A stretch of 64,000 nucleotides of DNA, taken from assembly GCA_963742865.1 (NCBI GenBank), contig CAVUNW010000015.1:173447-237446 (forward strand), read 5' to 3'. Below the pieces are notes generated by a model. That model did not search any database. It saw only the letters and a program-made list of their open reading frames with translations, and was not told the DNA's origin. This DNA comes from Bog-532 sp963742865 (GTDB lineage Bacteria; Actinomycetota; Actinomycetes; Streptosporangiales; Streptosporangiaceae). Both the position numbers and the translations under genes were made by a program. Below are positions 56,102 through 64,000 of the stretch, piece after piece (within the stretch, counting starts at the first letter, position 1; each line of letters begins with the position of its first letter).

Positions 56102-56635
56102 CTAGACGTATTGCCAGGTGCAGCCCTCGCTATGCTCATGGTGATGGCTGCACGGTGCGAATCGGGTACCGGCTTTCACGGAGTCTTGGACCTCGTGGTG
56201 CCGCGCGCATTCCACGGTCCCGTCGCGAGGAACGACCTGGCCTGGCTTGTAGGTCTCGGCCGCCGCCGCGCTCTCGGCGCGGCCGGGCATCAGCGGCGCC
56301 GCCGCCTTCAGCAGGTCCTCGGCGAACGTCCGCTGGCTGGCAAGCAGCTGCTCGGCGAAGTCGTAGGTGCTCGCCACGGCGCCCTCTGGCTTCGCCTTCA
56401 GCAGGTCCTCGGCGAACTTCCGCTGGCTGGCAAGCAGCTGCTCGGCGAATTCGTAGGCGCTGGCCACGGCGCCCTCTGGCCCGGGCAGCTTGTCCCCGAA
56501 GGGCACACCGACGGACGGCAGTTTCGGGCTGGCTGTCCTGACGGTTTCGGCCAAGTTCCGGACCACGGCGATCACGGCCTCCTGGCTCTTACGGATAACG
56601 GCCAGGAACTCTTCCTGGCCGGAGGTGCTAGCCAT
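56102..56635 (-). CDS. Phasin-like protein with tandem duplication and zinc-ribbon-like tail
   Basis: 177 residues; ATG 56635 follows AAGGAGG. The N-terminal helix has QEEFLAVIRKSQEAVIAVVR. Two near-identical units, PEGAVASAYEFAEQLLASQR with KFAEDLLKA and PEGAVASTYDFAEQLLASQR with TFAEDLLKA, repeat 31 residues in tandem (DNA ~56310-56480), each an amphipathic helix as in phasins that coat storage granules. The C-terminal ~50 residues, GQVVPRDGTVECARHHEV, GTRFAPCSHHHEHSEGCTW and QYV, are a Cys/His-rich tail resembling zinc-ribbon endings (FPPC...C..W.). The combination suggests a granule- or surface-binding protein. No phaC here. Confidence 0.65.
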   Translation of the reverse strand: MASTSGQEEFLAVIRKSQEAVIAVVRNLAETVRTASPKLPSVGVPFGDKLPGPEGAVASAYEFAEQLLASQRKFAEDLLKAKPEGAVASTYDFAEQLLASQRTFAEDLLKAAAPLMPGRAESAAAAETYKPGQVVPRDGTVECARHHEVQDSVKAGTRFAPCSHHHEHSEGCTWQYV

Positions 56636-56990
56636 TGGCTTGGCCTCCTTATCAGCTCCTATTGAGGATCTCCTCTATGGCGGCTCATGTTCTTTGCCGC
56701 AGACATACCCAACTCCATCTACCTGCTAGCCGGAACACCGGAAATACTTCAACCGCAGCCAGTCGCGTCAGCGGACAACAGCCACGTCACCGCGGCCCGC
56801 GGGCGCCTTCGCTCGGCGCGGTGCCGCGTGCCCGGCTCGCCCAGACCTGCCACCGCCGCGCCGTAACTGCAGACTAGGGCTTGCGTGTTCGTCTGTAGCG
56901 CAGGAGGGTGGGCGATAGGTACGTCCTTTCAGTTTCAGTAGGTACTTACGATGGTTTGAGAAGCTTGCCGGGTGAGTGGAGAACGGCCTA
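56636..56990. other. Intergenic region between phasin-like gene and KAS operon
   Basis: 355 bases between divergent genes, without a recognisable gene. Near the right end TAGGTAC occurs twice (56915 and 56939) within GATAGGTACGTCC and AGTAGGTACTTACG; this could be an operator of the KAS III-like operon. Confidence 0.45.
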
Positions 56991-58122
56991 ATGGAGAACC
57001 AGGATCAGCCGGCGGGTAACGGCGCTCACTGGATGGCGTTGGCGGGTGGCATCGACGGCTCCCCGCGAGGCGCGGGGTACGCGAGCCGGTTCGCCGGCAT
57101 CGGCGCGTGTATCCCGGCCGGGCGGCTGACCACCGATGAGCTGATGGCGAGCACGAAGCACAAGACCGACATCGACCTCGAGCGGCTGACGGGTGTCCGC
57201 GAGCGTCCCGTCGCCGGCGCCGGCGAGGACTCGTACACGCTTGCGCTCGGCGCGGCGCGCGACGCGCTCGCGCACGCGGGCATCGACGCGGCCGACCTCG
57301 ACATGCTGCTCGTGTCGAGCATCAGCCGCCACGTTGGTGGCATGCGACTGCAGATCGAGCCGCCGGTGAGCGTGTCATTGAAGGAAGCACTCGGGGCCCG
57401 GCGCGCCATCAGCACCGACATCTCGAACGCGTGCGCAGGGATGCTGACCGGCGTGTTCATCCTCACCAACCTCGTGCGGCAGGGCCGGATCCGGCGCGGG
57501 ATGGTGGTCAGCGGCGAGTACATCTCCGAGCTAGGCCGCAACGCGGCGCAGGAGGTCCGCGATGTGCTGAGCGACCAGCTGCCGTCGCTGACGCTCGGCG
57601 ACGCCGGCGCCGCGGCGATCCTGGAGCGGGCGCCGGAGGGCGCTCCGGGGATCGAGGAAGCGGGCTTCACCACGTTGGCCGAGCACAGCCGCCTGTGCGT
57701 CGCGTTCCCGGCGACGATCGGCCCCGGCGTGACGATGCACACCAAGGCCCGCGAGATCCATCAGGCCGGGACCGACGAGACCGTCCCGATGCTCCGGGAG
57801 ATGCTCGATCAGGCCGGGCTCCAGTTCGGCGAGATCGACTACCTGATACCGCACCAGACCTCGGTCCGGGCGATCAGAAAAGCGATGGAGCAGTGGTCGC
57901 AGGATCTCGGCGCAGCGCCGAAGCACGTGGTCGTGACCGTGGACGAGCTGGGAAACACGTCGTCGACGACGCTGTTCGTGGCGCTGTGGAAGTACCTGAA
58001 CGAAGGCCGCCTCGCGCCCGGCGACAAGGTGATGCTCGTGGCGATCGCATCCGGCCTCGAGGTCGGCATCGTAATCTTCAGAACCCGGTCAGCTGGTGGA
58101 ACGCTATGGGCACGATCATTGA
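56991..58122 (+). CDS. KAS III-like ketoacyl synthase (A), one frameshift near the end
   Basis: Thiolase-fold condensing enzyme of ~376 residues. ATG 56991 has GGAG 9 bases upstream. FAGIGACIPAGRLTTDELM starts the fold; the catalytic triad is Cys148 in ISNACAGMLTG, His288 in YLIPHQTSVRAI and Asn322 in DELGNTSSTTLFV, as in FabH and related enzymes. The frame shifts near 58085; the alternative frame gives QLVERYGHDH and TGA 58120-58122, a natural family ending. It overlaps the next gene by 17 bases. It lacks signs of a housekeeping fabH (no fabD/acpP neighbours). May condense an acyl-CoA to make a small fatty metabolite. Confidence 0.85.
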
Positions 58123-59005
58123 GGCAGCCGCGACGGCAACCGAATCGTCGCTCGGGGCGGTGCAGCTCGCCGGCGCCGCCGCCCGCTTCTGCCTAAAGCG
58201 GGCAAGCCGGACCCCCGACGAGGTGGAGCTGCTGATCAATGCCGGCGTCTACCTCGACAGCAACATCAGCGAGCCCGCGATCGCGGCCTTGATCCAGGAG
58301 GACATCCGCGCGAACCCCGATTGGCATCCCGGCGGGGGGCAGGGGACGTTCTCGTTCGACGTGCGCAACGTGGCCTGTGGCCTGCTGACCGGGATCTACC
58401 TGGCCGATGGCATGCTGGCGTCGGAAACGATCAAGCTCGGGATGGTGGTCGCGGCCGACGCCGATCCTGATCCGGGCATCTCGGAGGGATTCGGCTTTCC
58501 CGCGGTCGGCGGCGCGGTCCTGCTTAGCGCCGACAGCCAGCGCGCGGGCTTCACAGCGTTCCGGTTCGCGACGTTCCCCGAGTTCGCTGACCTGTTCCAG
58601 AGCGAGGTGAGCTGGCATCAGGGCGCCCCGGACGGGGCCGAACGTCCCGGCCGCAACGTCCTCACCGTCAAGGTCGCCGACTCATACGCCGCCCGGGCGG
58701 TAGAGTGCGCCGAATCGACCGCCCGTGAGCTGGCGGCGGCCAACGCGCTCGACCTCGGCGACGTCGGGCTGCTAGTCGCCACCGCGTCGGTCCCCGGCTT
58801 CGCCGGCGCGCTGGCGAAGCGACTCGGCATCTCCGCCGGGCGAGTCGCTTCGCTGCCCGGCAGCCTGGCCAGCGCGCACACGGCCGCCCCCGCTGTGGCA
58901 CTCGAGGCTTCTGATCTCGCAGCCGCGCGCACGACCGTGTTCGTCTCAGCAGGCTCGGGGATCACGGTGGTCGCCGCGCTCTACTGCACATCAGCCAAAG
59001 GGTGA
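58106..59005 (+). CDS. Divergent KAS III-like protein (B)
   Basis: 299 residues, thiolase-like fold. ATG 58106 lies inside the end of A. Sequence markers: AGAAARFCLKRASRTPDEVE, LLINAGVYLDSNISEPAIAA, FSFDVRNVACGLLTGIYLA with Cys91 at the nucleophile position, GFGFPAVGGAVLLS, and a C-terminal ASLPGSLASAHTAAPAVALE then FVSAGSGITVVAALY. His in SAHTAAP stands where Asn of GNTxxA usually is; the IPHQ His motif is not visible. So it may be a non-condensing partner or an acyltransferase. It ends in GTGA, overlapping the next start, so the three genes are translationally coupled. Confidence 0.75.
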   Translation: MGTIIEAAATATESSLGAVQLAGAAARFCLKRASRTPDEVELLINAGVYLDSNISEPAIAALIQEDIRANPDWHPGGGQGTFSFDVRNVACGLLTGIYLADGMLASETIKLGMVVAADADPDPGISEGFGFPAVGGAVLLSADSQRAGFTAFRFATFPEFADLFQSEVSWHQGAPDGAERPGRNVLTVKVADSYAARAVECAESTARELAAANALDLGDVGLLVATASVPGFAGALAKRLGISAGRVASLPGSLASAHTAAPAVALEASDLAAARTTVFVSAGSGITVVAALYCTSAKG

Positions 59006-59643
59006 CCAGCCGACACGCGCGAGACGCCAGCGCTTCCCGGCTGCAATCTCTGCTCGCCCAAACCGGAACGAGCGAGCCCCGCATCCCGCCTGCCCGCTCC
59101 GGTGACCTGCGGCCGCTGGCCCGGGTCGTGGCCGCGATCACGGGTCGCATCACCGGGACCGGGCCCCCCAACATCTTCACGACGCTCGGTCAGCACCCGC
59201 GCCTGTTCCGCGCCTGGCTGCGCTACTCGGCGCAACTGATGCCGTTCGGGTCGCTCCCGCGGCGCGACACCGAGCTCGTGATCCTGCGCGTCGCCTGGCA
59301 GTGCCGCTCAGCCTACGAGTGGAACCAGCACGTGGCGCTCGCGCTGCGCGTCGGGCTGACGCAGGCCGAGGTGGCGGGCGCGGCCGAAGGTCCTTCTGCG
59401 AGCGTCTTCACGGCGCGACAGCGGTCACTGCTCGCCGTCAGCGACGAGTTGCTCGCCGGGCGCGCGCTCTCGGACACCACCTGGAGCGCCGTGCAGGCGA
59501 CCCTCAACGACCGTCAGGTGATCGAATTGTGTTTGCTGGTCGGTCACTACCAGGGCCTTGCGTCCGCGGTCGGTGGCCTCGGGATCCAGGTCGAAGAGCG
59601 TTCTAAGCCTGGCAGAGGCAATACAGGTACGGGCGGCGAATGA
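59002..59643 (+). CDS. AhpD/carboxymuconolactone-decarboxylase-like protein
   Basis: 213 residues from GTG 59002, which overlaps the stop of gene B by 4 bases. CMD fold: IFTTLGQHPRLFRAWLRYSA, LPRRDTELVILRVAWQCRSA and YEWNQHVALALRVGLTQAEV. The AhpD CxxC is replaced by CRSAYEWNQH, a variant of the alkylhydroperoxidase-like group with Glu and His. A second half (VFTARQRSLLAVSDELLAGR, VIELCLLVGHYQGLASAVGG) completes it. Such proteins are often dehydrogenase, decarboxylase or gamma-lactone-related accessory enzymes. The tight overlap implies it acts on the product of the KAS III-like pair. Confidence 0.85.
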   Translation: MTSRHARDASASRLQSLLAQTGTSEPRIPPARSGDLRPLARVVAAITGRITGTGPPNIFTTLGQHPRLFRAWLRYSAQLMPFGSLPRRDTELVILRVAWQCRSAYEWNQHVALALRVGLTQAEVAGAAEGPSASVFTARQRSLLAVSDELLAGRALSDTTWSAVQATLNDRQVIELCLLVGHYQGLASAVGGLGIQVEERSKPGRGNTGTGGE

Positions 59644-59992
59644 ACCGCCCGATCACCTTGGCGACGTCATCACCACCTGCGCGCAGACCGGCTAGCGCTA
59701 ACGCTAACAGCCACACCAGGGGACCCGGACAGTTCCCAGGAGGCGCTGGCCCGCTCAACGATGCTTGCGGGTCAGGCCACCCCGTCAGCCCGTGACAGCT
59801 GAACTCCCCTTGCCCTGGGTACAATTCCGGAAGGGGTCTCGGGCCGTCATCGGCTGACGTGCCCCCTCGCCTGCGGGTCAAGTCTGTCTATGCCGAACGA
59901 GCATGGGTGCGGGCCCCCGGCCGCGCCAGCCCAGCCGGGCCTGAGCGTCCGGACCGCGAGGGTGCAGGTGGCCAGGCCTGGCTGGTTCCCGG
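59644..59992. other. Intergenic region between convergent genes, no gene seen
   Basis: 349 bases between the convergent AhpD-like and Hsp20 genes. Contains GCTAGCGCTAACGCTAAC (59690-59708), a short direct repeat. No conserved ORF or RNA. Confidence 0.45.
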
Positions 59993-60463
59993 TCAGCCTT
60001 TGATCTCGATGCGGCGCGGCCGCGCCTGGGCCGTCTTGGGCACGCGCACGGTCAGAACGCCGTCGGCGAGCTGGGCGTCGACCTTCTCGGTGTCCGCGTC
60101 GTCGGGCAGGCTGGCCCGGTAGGAGAACCGGCCCTGCCGCTGGCGGAGCGTCTTGGTGCCGGATTCCTCCTCCTTCACCTCGCCGGTGATCCGCAGCTGG
60201 TTGCCGGTCACCTCGATGCCGACATCGTTGCGCTTCAGGCCGGGCAGCTCGGCGCGCACCAGGTAGGCATCGTCTGTCTCTTCGCTTTCCACCGGGGGTA
60301 CCCAGCCCTCCCGGCCGCCTCCGCTGGCGGACTCGACGAGCTGGCCCATGCGATCCCATAGTTGCGAGAATTCTCCGAACGGGTCCAGGAAGAAGTCCCT
60401 GGGCCCCCCGGTAAGCCAGCGTTGTGGCGACCGGCGGTGTGGTGCGGGTACGGGCTGATTCAT
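59993..60463 (-). CDS. Hsp20/alpha-crystallin small heat-shock protein
   Basis: 156 residues; ATG 60463 with GGAGGAG 6 bases upstream is preferred over ATG 60478. The N-terminal arm (FFLDPFGEFSQLWDRMGQLV) precedes an alpha-crystallin domain: WVPPVESEETDDAYLVRAEL, PGLKRNDVGIEVTGNQLRIT and RFSYRASLPDDADTEKVDAQ, ending LADGVLTVRVPKTAQARPRR with IEIKG. The GVLTV segment stands for the A-x-x-x-n-G-v-L motif. ATP-independent chaperone that binds unfolding proteins. Its leader contains a hairpin; no HAIR element was seen. Confidence 0.92.
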   Translation of the reverse strand: MNQPVPAPHRRSPQRWLTGGPRDFFLDPFGEFSQLWDRMGQLVESASGGGREGWVPPVESEETDDAYLVRAELPGLKRNDVGIEVTGNQLRITGEVKEEESGTKTLRQRQGRFSYRASLPDDADTEKVDAQLADGVLTVRVPKTAQARPRRIEIKG

Positions 60464-60479
60464 CGTGATCTCCTCCATT

Positions 60480-60500
60480 GCGCAGCCACCCTGGCTGCGC
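60480..60500. promoter_or_regulatory. Inverted repeat in the hsp20 leader
   Basis: GCGCAGCCA-ccc-TGGCTGCGC, perfect 9-bp arms, 16 bases upstream of the Hsp20 start codon. It would fold just before the ribosome site, so it may be an RNA thermosensor-like hairpin or a repressor site. Confidence 0.55.
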
Positions 60501-60532
60501 TAATCGACGTGCGGCTCGCTGCTTCCTTAGCC

Positions 60533-60561
60533 GTCTACCTGGCCAAGTACATCTCCGTCAA
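60533..60561 (-). promoter_or_regulatory. Possible hsp20 promoter
   Basis: On the minus strand TTGACG (60561-60556) and GTAGAC (60538-60533) are separated by 17 bases, about 70 bases before the start codon. Confidence 0.3.
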
Positions 60562-60615
60562 CGGCGACATATCCGTCCCCGTGCTCTCCTTGCGCAGCAC
60601 CGGGCTGACCGGTTC

Positions 60616-62151
60616 TCATCGCCGGTGGCTGCGCGGGGGCAGGGTGCCGGCGCGGCCGTGCCGCAGGGTGGTCAGGGTGGCGACCGCCTTGTCGGCGCGG
60701 GCGGTCCGGGCGAAGGTGGTCAGGCGGAGCGGGACGGTGAAGCGCTGCCGGGCGACGGCCTTGGCGGCGGTGAATTCGCGTAGCCCGTCGGGTCCGTGGA
60801 TGCGCCCGAAGCCGGATTGGCCGACACCTCCCCAGGGCAGCGATGGCATGCCGGCGAGGGCGAGGGTGACCGAGTTGACCGCGACCAGTCCGGCGCGGAT
60901 CCGGCGGGCCAGCTGGGTGCCGTGGGCGCGGGAGAACACGGCGGCGCCCAGGCCGTAGGACGAGGCGTTGGCGCGGCGTACCGCCTCGTCCATGTCGGGC
61001 ACCTTGGCGATGGTCAGCGTCGGGCCGAAGGTTTCCTCGGTCACCGCCGGGCAGTCCTCGGGCACGTCGAGCAGCACCGTCGGCTGCACGTAACGCTGGC
61101 CGTCCGCGTCCGGGCCGCCGGCCAGGGCGGTGGCGCCGCGGGCCAGCGCGGCGGCGATGTGCGCGCGGACCACGCCGGGCTGCGCCGGGGTGGTCATCGG
61201 GCCGATCTTCTGCCCGGGGCCGGCCCGCAGGTCCCTGACCCGGGTGGTGACCTCGCCGAGGAACGCGTCGTAGACCTGGGCGTGGACGTAGACGCGCTCG
61301 ACCCCGATGCAGGACTGCCCGGCGTTGGACATGCCGCCCCAGACCGCCGAGTCGGCCGCGGCGGGGATGTCGGCATCGGCGTCGACGAGCAGCGCGTCCT
61401 TGCCGCCGCCCTCGATGATGACCGGGACCAGCCCGTCGGCGCAGGCGTGCATCACCTGCTTGCCGGTGGCCGCCGAGCCGGTGAAGGCGATCTTGTCCAC
61501 GCCGGCGCGGCACAATGCCTCGCCGGTCGCGCCGAAGCCAGTGACCAGCTGCAGCACCGGCTGTTCGGGCACTACTTGGGCGAACGTGCCCACGAGCCAG
61601 GCGCCGGTGCCGGGGGTGTACTCGCTGGGTTTGAAGACCACCGCGTTGCCGGCCGCCAGGGCGTAGGCGATGGAGCCGACCGGGGTGAACACCGGGTAGT
61701 TCCACGGGCCGATCACGCCGACGACGCCGAGGGGCTGGTACTCGACGCTGGCGGTGTAGTTGCGCATCAGCAGGCCGGCCGGCGCCCGCCGCGGGCCGAG
61801 CACCCTGGCGGCGTGCCTGGCCGCCCAGGTGATGTGCTCGACCGCCATCACGATCTCCAGCTGCGCGTCCGAATGCGGCTTGCCGGTCTCGGCGTGCACC
61901 AGCTCGGCCAGCTGGCCCATCCGGCGGGTGAGCACGGCCGCCCACCTGCTGAGCCGCCGGCCGCGGTCGGCGAAGGGCAGCGACGACCAGAACCCGGCCG
62001 CGGCGCGGGCCCGCGCCACTGCCGCGTCCACGGCTTCCGCGTCGTGCACCGGGTAGGTGCCGGCGACTTCGCCGGTCGCGGGGTCGAGCGAGTCGAAGGT
62101 GTCCAGGCCTGGGCGACCGGTGATCACCGGGCTGGGCGGTGTGCTGGTCAC
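60616..62151 (-). CDS. NAD(P)-dependent aldehyde dehydrogenase
   Basis: Oxidises an aldehyde to an acid. 511 residues from GTG 62151 (MTSTPPSPVITGRPGLDTFD), which overlaps the upstream stop by 4 bases (GTGA). Motifs: GVIGPWNYPVFTPVGSIAYA, VVFKPSEYTPGTGAW, KIAFTGSAATGKQVMHACAD, VIIEGGGKDALLVDADADIP with the catalytic Glu (EGGGKD where most have ELGGK), MSNAGQSCIGVERVYVH with the catalytic Cys, and ETFGPTLTIAKV. The EGGGKD change is shared by a known subgroup. Coupled to a GMC oxidoreductase, so it probably handles the aldehyde made from an alcohol. Confidence 0.92.
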   Translation of the reverse strand: MTSTPPSPVITGRPGLDTFDSLDPATGEVAGTYPVHDAEAVDAAVARARAAAGFWSSLPFADRGRRLSRWAAVLTRRMGQLAELVHAETGKPHSDAQLEIVMAVEHITWAARHAARVLGPRRAPAGLLMRNYTASVEYQPLGVVGVIGPWNYPVFTPVGSIAYALAAGNAVVFKPSEYTPGTGAWLVGTFAQVVPEQPVLQLVTGFGATGEALCRAGVDKIAFTGSAATGKQVMHACADGLVPVIIEGGGKDALLVDADADIPAAADSAVWGGMSNAGQSCIGVERVYVHAQVYDAFLGEVTTRVRDLRAGPGQKIGPMTTPAQPGVVRAHIAAALARGATALAGGPDADGQRYVQPTVLLDVPEDCPAVTEETFGPTLTIAKVPDMDEAVRRANASSYGLGAAVFSRAHGTQLARRIRAGLVAVNSVTLALAGMPSLPWGGVGQSGFGRIHGPDGLREFTAAKAVARQRFTVPLRLTTFARTARADKAVATLTTLRHGRAGTLPPRSHRR

Positions 62152-63758
62152 GGCACCGGCTCCTTGATGGTAGGCGCGGGCAGGCCGCGGATCAGGTCGG
62201 CCCCCTTCTCGGCGATCATGAGGACGGGCGCGTTGGTGTTGCCGCGGGGGATGGCCGGCATCACCGAGGCATCGACGACCCGCAGGTTCTCGATCCCGCG
62301 GACGCGCAGCTGCGGGTCCACCACGGCGGTTTCTGCCGTGCCCATCGCGCAGGTGCCGACCGGGTGGTAGAGCGTCTGGGCCCACTGGCGGATATGGCCG
62401 AGCAGCTGGTCGCCGGCGCTGCCGGCTCCGCTGGCGGGCAGGAACGGGCCGCCGCGCAGCCGGCGCAGCGGGGCCTGCTCGGCGATCTCCAGGACGGCCC
62501 GGCAGCCGGCCAGCAGGGCATCCAGGTCGGCGGGCTCGTCGCAGTAGCCCCCGTCTATCTCCGGGCGCCAGAACGGGTCGGCCGAGGCCAGCCGCAGCCG
62601 CCCGCGGCTGGCCACGCTGACCAGGGTGGGGCCGGCGGTCATCATCCGGCTGGCCGGTTCCCGCAGACCGTTGTCGTAAAACCCGGTCGGCGCCATGTGC
62701 ACCTGGATGTCGGGGACGGGCAGGCCGTCCCGGCTGGCGAAAAACGCGCCGGCCTCCGCGACGTTGGAGCACAGCGGGCCGCGCCCGAGCAGCCGCCACT
62801 GGGCCAGGCGGCCCGGCGTGCCGAAGTCTTGCAGGTCGGTGGTGCCGCGGGTGTGCCACAGCAGCGGCACCACGGGGTGATCGTGCAGGTTCTCGCCAAC
62901 CGGCAGGTCGGCAACCACATCGATGCCCAGCTCGCGCAGGTGCGCCGCCGGGCCGACACCGGACAGCATCAGCAACTGCGGCGAGTTGACCGCGCCCCCG
63001 GCCAGCAGCACCTCGGCGCGGGCACGCACGGTCTGCTCACCCCCCTGCCACCGGTACTGCACGCCGACCGCGCGGGCGCCCTCCAGCACGATCCGGGTGG
63101 CCTGCGCGCCGGTGCGCACCACCAGGCCGGGCCGGGCCATGGCCGGCTTCAGGTAGCCGTCGACGGTCGACCAGCGACGCCCCCGCTTGCATGTGACCTG
63201 ATACAGCCCGGCGCCGTCCTGCGAAGCGCCGTTGAAGTCGCCGGCGGGTTTGAGCCCCCACGCGACCGCCGCCTCCACCCACGCCCGGCTCAGCTCGTGG
63301 GTGTACCGGCGGTCCTCGACGTGCACCGGCCCCGTCCGCCCGTGGTACGGCGCGCCGAGCCGGGTGTTGCCCTCCGAGCGGATGAAATACGGCAGTACAT
63401 CCGCATATCCCCAGCCGGCCGCGCCGTACCGGTCGCGCCAGCCGTCATAATCGGCCCGGTTCCCCCGGATGTAGATCATCGCGTTCATCGCCGAGCAGCC
63501 GCCCAGGGCCTTCATCCGGGGCCAGTACAGGCCGCCGGCCAGATGCTTCTGCCCGGCCGTGGTGTAGTTCCAGTCCCAGCGGGTCTTGAACAAGCTGGGA
63601 AACGCGGCCGGGATGGCGACCTCGTCGGCGTCCGCGGGCGGGCCCGCCTCCAGCAGCAGCACCGACACCGCCGGGTCCTCGGTCAGCCGGGCCGCCAGCA
63701 CGCACCCGGCGCTCCCGCCACCAACGACGACGTAATCAAAACCGTCCAGATCACTCAC
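62148..63758 (-). CDS. GMC-family FAD oxidoreductase (choline-dehydrogenase-like)
   Basis: Oxidises an alcohol to an aldehyde. 536 residues from GTG 63758 (CGGGAG upstream). FAD motif FDYVVVGGGSAGCVLAARL; GMC signature 1 region GLYWPRMKALGGCSAMNAMI; signature 2 region LLAGGAVNSPQLLMLSGVGP; catalytic His in LYHPVGTCAMG and Asn in RGNTNAPVLMIAEKGADL. Resembles choline or PEG/alcohol dehydrogenases. First full gene of a two-gene operon with the aldehyde dehydrogenase; no betaine transport genes are seen, so choline is only one possible substrate. An upstream ATG-rich extension is not family-like. Confidence 0.93.
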   Translation of the reverse strand: MSDLDGFDYVVVGGGSAGCVLAARLTEDPAVSVLLLEAGPPADADEVAIPAAFPSLFKTRWDWNYTTAGQKHLAGGLYWPRMKALGGCSAMNAMIYIRGNRADYDGWRDRYGAAGWGYADVLPYFIRSEGNTRLGAPYHGRTGPVHVEDRRYTHELSRAWVEAAVAWGLKPAGDFNGASQDGAGLYQVTCKRGRRWSTVDGYLKPAMARPGLVVRTGAQATRIVLEGARAVGVQYRWQGGEQTVRARAEVLLAGGAVNSPQLLMLSGVGPAAHLRELGIDVVADLPVGENLHDHPVVPLLWHTRGTTDLQDFGTPGRLAQWRLLGRGPLCSNVAEAGAFFASRDGLPVPDIQVHMAPTGFYDNGLREPASRMMTAGPTLVSVASRGRLRLASADPFWRPEIDGGYCDEPADLDALLAGCRAVLEIAEQAPLRRLRGGPFLPASGAGSAGDQLLGHIRQWAQTLYHPVGTCAMGTAETAVVDPQLRVRGIENLRVVDASVMPAIPRGNTNAPVLMIAEKGADLIRGLPAPTIKEPVP

Positions 63759-63839
63759 GCGAATCTCCCGGAACAATCCCGCAGCTGGCGGTACGACGAA
63801 CGGCATGCCACCACCCGCGTGTTTACGAGCGGCAGGGCG

Positions 63840-63924
63840 CATCACGGCGAGCGCACCGATGCCCCGCGCCGCCCCCGGTGACCACCGCGAGCTGACCGGC
63901 CAGCTCCCTGGCTCGCCGTACCAC
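63840..63924 (-). pseudogene. N-terminal remnant of a short-chain dehydrogenase
   Basis: GTG 63924 has a perfect AGGAGG 6 bases upstream and reads VVRRARELAGQLAVVTGGGA, then, one frame over, GIGALAV: the TGGGxxGIG NAD motif that opens SDR enzymes. The match ends after ~28 codons and the frame goes into the leader of the GMC gene. Thus a former first gene of the operon has lost nearly everything but its translation start. Confidence 0.6.
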
Positions 63925-63951
63925 GGCGCCCTCCTTGACACTGGATCTCTT

Positions 63952-63979
63952 GATTATGCCAGCAATTACTGGCATAATC
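63952..63979. promoter_or_regulatory. 28-bp inverted repeat, probable operator of the GMC-ALDH operon
   Basis: GATTATGCCAG-caatta-CTGGCATAATC has perfect 11-bp arms and a 6-base centre, typical of a TetR- or GntR-class site. CATAAT on both strands can serve as a -10 element. It lies about 30 bases upstream of the SDR remnant start on the minus strand; a divergent regulator may lie beyond 64000. Confidence 0.7.
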
Positions 63980-64000
63980 TACCCCGGCCTGCGACCATAG

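Overview
The window is very GC-rich (roughly 70% by eye) chromosomal DNA from an actinomycete. The marker genes agree: SepH (DUF3071), a RamB-type regulator divergent from isocitrate lyase, an N-terminal-GNAT acyl-CoA-synthetase-like (Pat) protein, a type-A RNase P RNA of actinobacterial pattern, a Nei2 glycosylase and many GTG/TTG starts. Family or genus cannot be fixed from sequence alone.

Layout. 1-11192: a surface-polysaccharide island with divergent arms. On the minus strand lie a UDP-GlcNAc 2-epimerase and two glycosyltransferase-type proteins. On the plus strand lie a GT4 enzyme, a UDP-ManNAc dehydrogenase, a second GT4 enzyme and a GT39-like membrane protein. Together they look able to make and transfer ManNAc/ManNAcA. 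11334-11736: rnpB. 11829-14000: a stand-alone Clp N-domain protein, an internally deleted sensor kinase and a secreted protein. 14079-25279: a DHA2 transporter, HAD hydrolase, acyl-CoA ligase, acetyl-CoA hydrolase/CoA-transferase, Pat-like protein, alpha/beta hydrolase, polysaccharide deacetylase and HemK-like methyltransferase. 25478-28990: one ORF joining a processive GT2 to an MFS transporter. 29017-42361: a beta-helix gene fragment, ftsH, nei2, disordered membrane proteins, a PEBP lipoprotein, sepH, an MMPL transporter and two more membrane proteins. 42456-46796: aceA/ramB and an acyl-CoA dehydrogenase, i.e. acetate and fatty-acid catabolism.

47031-52256 is a nested mobile region. An IS with near-perfect 16-bp terminal inverted repeats abuts a truncated IS3-type transposase. 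The IS transposase gene is itself split by a 3.6-kb serine-recombinase cassette. Removing 47898-51503 rejoins the transposase reading frame exactly at an AA dinucleotide. 52397-64000: a DUF1003 protein, GNAT, fatty-acyl-CoA ligase, a phasin-like zinc-ribbon protein, a tightly coupled operon of two KAS III-like proteins and an AhpD-like protein, Hsp20, and an alcohol/aldehyde oxidation operon (GMC oxidoreductase and aldehyde dehydrogenase) behind a perfect inverted repeat.

About 30 single-base frameshifts interrupt otherwise well-conserved genes, including aceA, ramB, sepH, nei2 and wecB, while others (ftsH, MMPL, pat, wecC) are intact. I read most of these as assembly or sequencing indels and annotate such genes as one CDS, giving approximate shift positions. 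True remnants (sensor kinase, ArsR, SDR, IS3, DDE transposase, beta-helix protein) are annotated as pseudogenes. I found no tRNA, rRNA or CRISPR array.
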